Shown here: positions 1 through 5,094 of the stretch, in pieces
Position numbering within the stretch: position 1 is the first letter of the stretch
How the letters are laid out: each line of letters begins with the position of its first letter
Source of the DNA: an uncultured Kiloniellales bacterium
GTDB taxonomy: Bacteria > Pseudomonadota > Alphaproteobacteria > Kiloniellales > JAKSDN01
Length of the DNA: 6,377 bases
Reading direction: 5' to 3'
NCBI GenBank assembly: GCA_937974415.1
Contig: CALJXB010000037.1
Location: 1-6,377 of the forward strand
The notes under the pieces: model-generated
Seen by the model: the letters and a program-made list of their open reading frames with translations, nothing else
Database searches by the model: none
Told to the model about the DNA's origin: nothing
Position numbers and translations under genes: made by a program

Positions 1-94
1 CGCCAGGCGTTCCAACGTGGAGCATGGCCCCAGCCTGACCGGCACCTGGCCGCTCGACGGATACAAGGCTTTGGAGCGCTGGTGGTTCGCTTAG
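1..94 (+). CDS. C-terminal end of an unidentified protein (partial)
   Basis: An open frame runs from the left edge (first whole codon at base 2) to TAG at 92-94, giving 30 residues that end in ...GYKALERWWFA. Third codon positions are mostly G or C, as in the neighbouring genes, and an intrinsic terminator follows 23 bp after the stop. Both support a real gene end. The tail is rich in Trp and aromatic residues and shows no motif I can assign to a family. The start and most of the protein lie outside the window, so no function is proposed. The terminator suggests it is not co-transcribed strongly with the flavoprotein gene downstream. Confidence 0.6.
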   Translation, partial: ARRSNVEHGPSLTGTWPLDGYKALERWWFA

Positions 95-117
95 ATATAG
101 ACCTCTCCCAAATGATA

Positions 118-150
118 AGGGGCGCCACCTTTAGGGGGCGCCCCTCTTTT
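118..150 (+). terminator. Intrinsic (Rho-independent) terminator
   Basis: A perfect 9-bp GC-rich stem (AGGGGCGCC at 118-126 pairing with GGCGCCCCT at 137-145) encloses a 10-nt loop and is followed by CTTTT. It lies 23 bp after the stop of the upstream plus-strand gene and 73 bp before the flavoprotein start. It should therefore end the upstream transcript and separate the two units. The complementary side lacks a comparable T-run, so it is oriented for the plus strand. Confidence 0.88.
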
Positions 151-160
151 CGTGACCGGC

Positions 161-172
161 AAACTGCAGTTT
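161..172. repeat. Perfect 12-bp palindrome in the leader of the flavoprotein gene (possible operator)
   Basis: AAACTGCAGTTT is fully self-complementary and lies between the terminator (ends at 150) and the ATG at 224, in one of the few non-coding stretches of the window. Its two half-sites meet without a spacer. Its position, 51 bp upstream of the start, would suit a dimeric repressor or activator site. No clear -35/-10 pair could be placed next to it, and no regulator gene is visible in the window. Operator function is inference only. Confidence 0.35.
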
Positions 173-210
173 CATAGCGGCTCCAGGACTCTCCGCTGGC
201 GTTCTGCACG

Positions 211-215
211 AGGAG
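211..215 (+). promoter_or_regulatory. Ribosome binding site of the flavoprotein gene
   Basis: AGGAG lies 8 nt before the ATG at 224, which is near-ideal spacing. It supports this ATG, which places the dinucleotide-binding beta strand only about ten residues into the protein, as is usual in this family. Confidence 0.75.
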
Positions 216-223
216 CGGCATAG

Positions 224-2650
224 ATGCCCGAAGTGGACCTTCCCTCCCACGCCTCCGTCGTGGTGATCGGCGGCGGCGTCCTGGGCTGCTCGACCCTCTA
301 TCACCTGGCCAAGCTGGGGGTGGGCGACGCCATCCTGATCGAGCGCAACCAGCTGACCTCCGGCACAACCTGGCACTCGGCGGCCCAGGTGCGGGCGCTA
401 CGCTCGACCCGCAACCTGACCGACCTGATCAAATACAGCGTCGCCCTCTACGGCGAGCTCGAAGCGGAGACCGGTCAGGCGACCGGCTGGATCAACGCGG
501 GCTCGCTCTCCATCGCCACAAATCCGGATCGGCTTACCCATACCAAGCGCCAGGAGGCGCTCGCCCGCCTGTTCGGCGTGCGCGCCGAAACGATCTCGCC
601 GGGCGAGGCTAAGGAGCGCTGGCCCTTGATGAATGCCGAGGACGTGATCGGCGCGGTCTGGTCGCCGGACGACGGCCGGGTCAATCCCTCGGACCTCTGC
701 GCCGCCCTGGTGAAGGGCGCGAAGGCCTGCGGCGCCAAGATATTCGAGGACACGGCAGTGACCGCCGTGCGCACCGAAAGCGGCCGGGTGGTCGGCCTCG
801 AAACCTCCAAGGGTAATGTCAAATGCGACGCCACCGCCGTCTGCACCGGCCTGTGGAGCCGCGACGCAGCGGCCATGGCCGGCGTCGAGGCGCCGGTCCT
901 GCCTTGCGAGCACTTCTATCTGCTGACCAAGCCGGTGCCCGGCGCCGAACATCACCTGCCGACCCTGTCGGACCACGATTCCCACCTCTACATCCGCGAC
1001 GAGTCCCAAGGCCTGCTGGTCGGTTGCTTCGAGCCCCTGGGCAAGCCCCTCGACCCGGACCGGCTCGGCCCCGACTTCGCCTTCCAGCTGCTGCCCGAGG
1101 ATTGGGACCACTTCGAGCCCATGATGCTGAACGCGCTCCACCGCCTGCCGGTGCTGGAGACGGCTGAGGTCCGTATGCTCCTCAATGGGCCCGAGGGCTT
1201 CACCCCGGACGGGTCCTTCCTGCTCGGCGAGGCGGCGGAGACCCGCGGCGTCTTCCTCGGCTGTGGGATGAACTCGGTCGGCGTCGCCACCGGCGGCGGG
1301 GCCGGCATGGCTCTGGCCCACGCGATCGTCCATGGCCGGCCGGCCAAGGACTTGCACGAGGCGGATCCAATGCGCTTCCCGGCGGAGTTCCAGAGCCTCG
1401 AGGCCCTCATGTCCCGGGCGCCGGAGGTGCTGGGCGCCCACTACGAGATCGCCTATCCCGGCCGCCAGTTCACAAGCGCCCGCGACCTGCGCAAGACCCC
1501 GCTTGACGCCCGCTGGCGCGCGGCCAAGGCCCGCTTCGGCCAATTCTACGCTTGGGAGCGGCCGCTCTATTTCGACAGCGAGGGCGAACCGGGCCTCACC
1601 TTCGGCAAACCGGCATGGTTCGACCAGGTCGGGCGCGAGGTGGCCCACGCCCACGAACGCGCCGCCATCTTCGACCAGTCCACCTTCGGCAAGATCCGGG
1701 TCGCGGGGCCGGACGCGGAGCGCTTCCTCGACCGGGTCTGCGCCAACGACATGACCCGCCCGCCGGGCCGCGCCATCTACACTGCCATGCTGAACGAGGC
1801 CGGCGGCACCGAGAGCGACCTGACCGCCCTGCGCCTCGGCGACGAAGTCTATCGCCTTTACGTGGGTACCGGCGCGATCAAGCGCGATCTGGCCTGGCTG
1901 TGCCGCCACCTCGAGGACGGCGAGCGGGTGAGCCTCGCCGACGAGACGGCGGACCATGCCGTGCTCGGCCTGATGGGACCCATGGCGGCCGAGTGTGCGG
2001 CGGCCCTGGGCGGGCGGGCTCTGGTCGATCTCGGCTATTTCCGCCACGCCGAGGCGGAGCTCGCCGGCATTCCGATCCGCGCCGCGCGGCTCTCCTATGT
2101 AGGCGAGGCCGGCTGGGAGATCACCTGCCGGGCGGCCGACGCCGAGGCCCTTTACGATGCCCTCACCAAGACCGGCGCCAAGCCCGCCGGCCTCTACGCC
2201 CAGACGTCCATGCGCATCGAAAAGCGCTTCCTCGCCATGGGCCACGACCTCGACAGCGACATCACCCCGTTCGAGGCCGGGCTCGGCTTCGCGGTCGCCT
2301 GGGGGCGCGACTTCGTCGGCCGCTCGGCGCTCTTGGAGCGCCGCGAGCGGGAGCCGGACACCCGCATGGTCACCCTCCTTCTGGACGACCAAGGCGCCGT
2401 GCCGCTCGGCAACGAACCGGTGACCCTGGACACCGAGATCGTCGGCCAGACCACCTCCGCCGCCTACGGCTACCGTGTCGGCCGGCCCCTGGCGCTCGCC
2501 TATGTAGCAGCAGAGCTGGCGCTGGATGGGCAGAGTCTGGCCGTGGACATCGCTGGCACTTCGTTCGATGGAACGGTCAGCACCGCGCCGGCCTTCGATC
2601 CAGAGGGTACGAGGATGCGTGCGAAAGCGCCGGGCGCTGATGAGACTTAA
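224..2650 (+). CDS. FAD-dependent dimethylglycine/sarcosine dehydrogenase-like protein with GcvT-type folate domain
   Basis: Predicted to oxidise an N-methyl group of an amine such as dimethylglycine or sarcosine, using FAD, and to pass the one-carbon unit to tetrahydrofolate. The N-terminal DAO-type domain (about residues 11-375) has the dinucleotide fold VVIGGGVLG (13-21) ending at Glu40. It also has LTSGTTWHSA (44-53), in which His51 aligns with the histidine carrying covalent FAD in mammalian DMGDH and SARDH. NGPEGFTPDG (321-330) and the glycine-rich GCGMNSVGVATGGGAG (346-361) are typical flavin-domain signatures. A linking domain (about 378-450, containing the usual WERP) is followed by a GcvT domain (about 455-700) with ESDLT (Asp532, the expected folate-contacting Asp) and TPFEAGLGF (681-689), and by a GcvT C-terminal barrel (about 713-795). 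The length of 808 is normal for this fused family. It appears monocistronic, set off by an upstream terminator and a convergent neighbour. There is no signal peptide, so it is probably cytoplasmic. Family assignment is firm; exact substrate is not. Confidence 0.93.
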   Translation: MPEVDLPSHASVVVIGGGVLGCSTLYHLAKLGVGDAILIERNQLTSGTTWHSAAQVRALRSTRNLTDLIKYSVALYGELEAETGQATGWINAGSLSIATNPDRLTHTKRQEALARLFGVRAETISPGEAKERWPLMNAEDVIGAVWSPDDGRVNPSDLCAALVKGAKACGAKIFEDTAVTAVRTESGRVVGLETSKGNVKCDATAVCTGLWSRDAAAMAGVEAPVLPCEHFYLLTKPVPGAEHHLPTLSDHDSHLYIRDESQGLLVGCFEPLGKPLDPDRLGPDFAFQLLPEDWDHFEPMMLNALHRLPVLETAEVRMLLNGPEGFTPDGSFLLGEAAETRGVFLGCGMNSVGVATGGGAGMALAHAIVHGRPAKDLHEADPMRFPAEFQSLEALMSRAPEVLGAHYEIAYPGRQFTSARDLRKTPLDARWRAAKARFGQFYAWERPLYFDSEGEPGLTFGKPAWFDQVGREVAHAHERAAIFDQSTFGKIRVAGPDAERFLDRVCANDMTRPPGRAIYTAMLNEAGGTESDLTALRLGDEVYRLYVGTGAIKRDLAWLCRHLEDGERVSLADETADHAVLGLMGPMAAECAAALGGRALVDLGYFRHAEAELAGIPIRAARLSYVGEAGWEITCRAADAEALYDALTKTGAKPAGLYAQTSMRIEKRFLAMGHDLDSDITPFEAGLGFAVAWGRDFVGRSALLERREREPDTRMVTLLLDDQGAVPLGNEPVTLDTEIVGQTTSAAYGYRVGRPLALAYVAAELALDGQSLAVDIAGTSFDGTVSTAPAFDPEGTRMRAKAPGADET

Positions 2651-2701
2651 ACGCTCTTTCGCAACGGAATTTGGTGCGCATATTCGCGTGCCCACGGCAC
2701 C
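2651..2701. other. Convergent intergenic gap without a clear terminator
   Basis: This 51-bp gap separates the stops of two convergent genes. The only pairing I see is a 5-bp GGTGC/GCACC stem (2673-2677 with 2695-2699 region) around a long loop, with no T-run on either strand. It does not qualify as an intrinsic terminator. Termination here may depend on Rho, or the two transcripts may overlap at their 3' ends. Confidence 0.45.
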
Positions 2702-3070
2702 TCAGCCTTGGCCGGTCTGTTCGATCTCGGCCAAACGCCGGTTGGCCTCGCGCAGGCGCTGGAACAGGATCTTCAGCAGGTCGATCGCTTCGTCCGGGTT
2801 CTTGCGTAGCATGTCCATGAAATCCGCCGGGGTGACCGGCGCGCAGACGACCTGGCCCTGGGCAACGGCCGAGGCCGAGCGCGGCACGTTGTCGATCGCA
2901 CCCATTTCCCCGACGTATTCGCCGGCGCCGACGACCGCGATCTCCTTGGGTTTGTCCGTGCCGTAGCCTTTGACGATGCGAACGCTGCCGGAAACGATCA
3001 GGTAGGCGGCTTCGCTCGCGTCGCCCTCCCGGAAGATCAGATCATCGGGTCTGTAGTTGTTCCATTCCAT
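2702..3070 (-). CDS. Stand-alone cyclic-nucleotide-binding domain protein
   Basis: A 122-residue protein consisting almost entirely of one CRP-type cNMP-binding beta-roll. The early strands contain FREGDASEAAYLIVSGSVRIV (13-33, with the conserved Gly16-Asp17 and Gly28). The phosphate-binding cassette is GEYVGEMGAIDNVPRSASAVA (50-70), with Glu55 and the Arg64-Ser65-Ala66 triad that contact ribose and cyclic phosphate in binding-competent members. The C-terminus (about 80-118) is helical and charged, matching the domain's closing helix. There is no helix-turn-helix, kinase, cyclase or membrane segment, so any output must go through a partner. The ATG is preceded by a G-rich stretch and an in-frame TAA lies about 24 bp upstream, so no ATG lies further upstream. 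It is last in the minus-strand run, 75 bp after the rhodanese gene, and may have its own promoter. Ligand and target are unknown. Confidence 0.88.
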   Translation of the reverse strand: MEWNNYRPDDLIFREGDASEAAYLIVSGSVRIVKGYGTDKPKEIAVVGAGEYVGEMGAIDNVPRSASAVAQGQVVCAPVTPADFMDMLRKNPDEAIDLLKILFQRLREANRRLAEIEQTGQG

Positions 3071-3096
3071 AGCGCCGGCCCCCAGGTTTTCGGCAA

Positions 3097-3125
3097 ATTA
3101 TCCGTCGACAGCGGGCGAGTCACGA
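3097..3125 (-). promoter_or_regulatory. Weak candidate sigma70-like promoter for the cNMP-binding gene
   Basis: On the minus strand, GATAAT (3097-3102) matches the -10 consensus at five of six bases. The hexamer 17 bp upstream, TCGTGA (3120-3125), matches the -35 consensus at only three of six. It lies in the 75-bp gap between the rhodanese gene and the cNMP-binding gene, the longest gap in the minus-strand set, which is why it was considered. The weak -35 makes this tentative. Confidence 0.22.
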
Positions 3126-3145
3126 GGATATTCCCGCCCAAACGT

Positions 3146-4432
3146 TCACGTCTTCGTCGAAGCGCCGACGTGGGGCGGTAGCGCGAAGGCGAGCGTCCCG
3201 TCCAGGGCGAAGCGGTCCAACAGCCCGCTCCGCCAGGCGATCGAGTCTCTGTAGGACTTCACGACCTGTTCTGGGCTGGGCGGCGCGCTATCGCCGCCGT
3301 CGCCCGACGGTGCCTCGGCCGCCGGCGCGGCCAGGGGGTCCGGCCCCGTTATTAGATCCGGACCCCCGATGCCGCCTTCCAGCACCGCGACCTCGGGCCA
3401 ACCCGCCTGCAGCATCCAGCTCGCGGTCAGCTTGGCCCGGGCCCCGTCGTCGTCGACCAGGCAGAGCCGGGCGTTGCGGGTGGCGATGTAGTCCTCGGTG
3501 CAGCCGGCGAGCTGGCCGCCCGGAATCCAGCGAGCGCCCGCCAGGTGCCCGGCCTCGTACTCTTCACGGCTGCGCACGTCCACTAGGTAGAGCGTGCGGT
3601 CCTCGGCCTCGCAGCGCCAGGCCGCGAGGCCGTCGGGACTCAGACTGCGTACCCCGAAGCGGCGGCCGATCGCGTCCGCCGCCCGCACGGCCGCGGCCCT
3701 GGCGGCTTCCGAGGGCGGCGCTGGGTTGCGCTGGGCGCCTTCCTCGAGCGTACCCTCTGCCAGCACCCAGTCCATGATGCCCTGGTCCAGAGCGAACACC
3801 GGATTGGCAAGCCCGGCGTTGATCAGAGATTGGCAGCCCAGGATGCCGCGGGTCTTGCCGCCGCAATGAACCACCACAGTGGTCTCAGTGTCGGGCAAAT
3901 GGTCGTAAATCGCGCGGAACAGCTCGGCCACCGGCAGGTTGACGGCGCCCGGCACCGTCGCCGCGTGGAATTCCTCGACCGGACGGCTGTCGACGATCAC
4001 CAGGGGCTCGCCGGCCGACTGCCGGCGCATCAGCTCCGCACCGTCGATGCGGGGCGTGCCGTAGCAAACCTCCACCGCGAGGCCGAAGCAGTTGGCCATA
4101 GCGTAGCCGGTCTCGAAGGCGTCGCGGCCCGCCGCCGTCCAGGCCGGAACACCACCGTCGAGACTCAGGAGCCGGTCGTAGCCCGTCGTCGCGAGGCGCG
4201 CCGCGGCGGCCTCGGCCAGGCCGTCCCCATCGTCGCACAGCACCAGCGGCGTCGAGCGGCGCGGAACGAAGCCCGGCGCGAGATCGAGCAGGCGGTCGAG
4301 CGGCGCGTGCACCGCCGGCAGGGGATGGCCGGCCAGAAAACGCGCCTCGTCGCGCACGTCGAGCAGGGCGATCTCGCCGCCGTCGGTGAGCCGCGCGGCA
4401 AGTGCGTCGGGCGCTATGGATTGGATCGCCAT
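3146..4432 (-). CDS. Triple-domain rhodanese-like protein with one canonical active site
   Basis: Three tandem rhodanese domains in 428 residues, with roles in sulfane-sulfur transfer or binding. Domain 1 (about 6-105) has LLDVRDEARFLAGHPLPAVH and a partial loop CDDGDG, with Cys66 kept but the loop Arg replaced by Gly71. Domain 2 (about 125-227) has IVDSRPVEEFHAATVPGAVN (146-165) and the complete loop HCGGKTR, with Cys190 and Arg195; it is the likely active site. Domain 3 (about 262-358) has LVDVRSREEYEAGHLAGA (283-300), but its loop reads VDDDGAR, so Asp327 occupies the catalytic Cys position. A Pro/Ala-rich linker (about 363-388) leads to a C-terminal segment (390-418) with KSYRDSIAWRSGLLDRFALDG that is outside the rhodanese folds. 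No signal peptide or membrane segment is seen. The start lies 12 bp after the GST gene stop, which implies co-transcription. Natural sulfur donor and acceptor are not deducible; the GST neighbour makes a glutathione persulfide or thiol adduct possible. Confidence 0.9.
   Translation of the reverse strand: MAIQSIAPDALAARLTDGGEIALLDVRDEARFLAGHPLPAVHAPLDRLLDLAPGFVPRRSTPLVLCDDGDGLAEAAAARLATTGYDRLLSLDGGVPAWTAAGRDAFETGYAMANCFGLAVEVCYGTPRIDGAELMRRQSAGEPLVIVDSRPVEEFHAATVPGAVNLPVAELFRAIYDHLPDTETTVVVHCGGKTRGILGCQSLINAGLANPVFALDQGIMDWVLAEGTLEEGAQRNPAPPSEAARAAAVRAADAIGRRFGVRSLSPDGLAAWRCEAEDRTLYLVDVRSREEYEAGHLAGARWIPGGQLAGCTEDYIATRNARLCLVDDDGARAKLTASWMLQAGWPEVAVLEGGIGGPDLITGPDPLAAPAAEAPSGDGGDSAPPSPEQVVKSYRDSIAWRSGLLDRFALDGTLAFALPPHVGASTKT
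3334..3367 (-). repeat. 10-bp perfect inverted repeat inside the rhodanese gene
   Basis: GGGGGTCCGG (3334-3343) and CCGGACCCCC (3358-3367) are perfect inverted arms around a 14-nt loop. The loop contains an unusually AT-rich patch for this gene, including the consecutive codons CTA and ATA on the coding strand. In the protein it covers GGPDLITGPDP at the end of the third rhodanese domain, just before the Pro/Ala linker. No T-run follows, so it is not a terminator. It may be a chance result of two similar GPD coding stretches. Confidence 0.6.
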
Positions 4433-4444
4433 GGTCGACCGCCG

Positions 4445-5080
4445 TCAGCTCCCAGCCACCTTATCGAGTCCATGCTGGTCCAGGACCCGTCGCACGGACG
4501 GCCGTTCGGTGACCTTTACGACCAGGCGCTTCAGGTTGGGGTAATCGTCGATCGAGCGGGGATAGACCTCGGGCCAGGTCGCCTGCATGCCAAGCACGAA
4601 ATCGCACACCGTCAGGCGGTCGGCGAAAAAGTAGGGCCCGGGCTCCAGGGCCTCGTCGAGGATTTCCAGGACCCGGCCCAAGCGCTTCATGGACGCTTGC
4701 TGTAGCTTGGCCTGGTCATCGGCGTCGATCGCGTAGATCTCGGGATGAAACTGAATCATCACGTCCGGCTGCAAGGTGCTCGCGAGGTAGGACAGCCACT
4801 GTAAGAACCTGCCACGTTCCGGGTCGCCAACCGGGATCGTCAGGCCGGCCTCGGGATGACGCTCGGCGAGATAAAGTGCAATCGCGCCCGCCTCGTAGAG
4901 GGTGCCGTGCTCATGGACCAGGGCCGGCACCCGGGCGTGGGGGCTGGCGGCGAGGAACGCCGGGTCGGGCTTGTCGGTGAAGATCTCCACCCAGGCGAGC
5001 TCGTAGGCGACGCCCAGCTCCTCCAGCACCGAGTGGGCGACCATGGCATAGGAGTTGGGGGCAGCAAAGAGACGGTACAT
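4445..5080 (-). CDS. Glutathione S-transferase-like protein
   Basis: A 211-residue cytosolic GST-type protein. The thioredoxin-like N-terminal domain (1-75) begins MYRLFAAPNSYAM, with Asn9, Ser10 and Tyr11 where bacterial GSTs place their catalytic Ser or Cys. It has the cis-Pro motif RVPAL (50-54, Pro52) and a glutathione-binding EAGAIALYLAERHP (63-76), where the usual Ser after Glu is Ala64. The all-helical C-terminal domain (about 86-205) has FFADRLTVCDFVLG (151-164), with the conserved helix-capping Thr157 and Asp160. An in-frame ATG at 5122 would add 14 residues and overlap the Rieske gene. The start at 5080 is preferred because GGAG sits 7 nt upstream and homologues begin directly with the first beta strand. 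It starts 14 bp after the Rieske stop and ends 12 bp before the rhodanese start, so these three genes look like one operon. It could conjugate, cleave a thioether, or isomerise; substrate unknown. Confidence 0.88.
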   Translation of the reverse strand: MYRLFAAPNSYAMVAHSVLEELGVAYELAWVEIFTDKPDPAFLAASPHARVPALVHEHGTLYEAGAIALYLAERHPEAGLTIPVGDPERGRFLQWLSYLASTLQPDVMIQFHPEIYAIDADDQAKLQQASMKRLGRVLEILDEALEPGPYFFADRLTVCDFVLGMQATWPEVYPRSIDDYPNLKRLVVKVTERPSVRRVLDQHGLDKVAGS

Positions 5081-5082
5081 GG

Positions 5083-5091
5083 CCTTTCTCC
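5083..5091 (-). promoter_or_regulatory. Ribosome binding site deciding the GST start
   Basis: On the minus strand this reads GGAGAAAGG, with the GGAG core ending 7 nt before the ATG at 5080. It selects that start over the in-frame ATG at 5122. It lies in the 14-bp gap just after the Rieske stop, consistent with translation of a shared transcript. Confidence 0.7.
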
Positions 5092-5094
5092 GAT

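Noticed and set aside
152..180. Sigma70-like promoter for the flavoprotein gene
   Set aside because: GTGACC at 152-157 resembles a -35 box, but no acceptable -10 hexamer lies at the right spacing, so I did not annotate one.
1552..2640. 362-codon plus-strand frame within the flavoprotein gene
   Set aside because: The translation is dominated by Arg, Gly and Pro, typical of a shifted frame in GC-rich DNA, and lies inside the GcvT domain of the real gene. A frameshift is not needed because the main frame is intact.
398..2695. 765-codon open frame on the minus strand opposite the flavoprotein gene
   Set aside because: It is the antisense shadow of a GC-rich gene with strong third-position bias. 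The product shows no fold or motif, while the plus-strand frame has complete DMGDH-family signatures.
3830..4705. 291-codon plus-strand frame opposite the rhodanese and GST genes
   Set aside because: It crosses two well-supported minus-strand genes and has no recognisable motif; antisense shadow.
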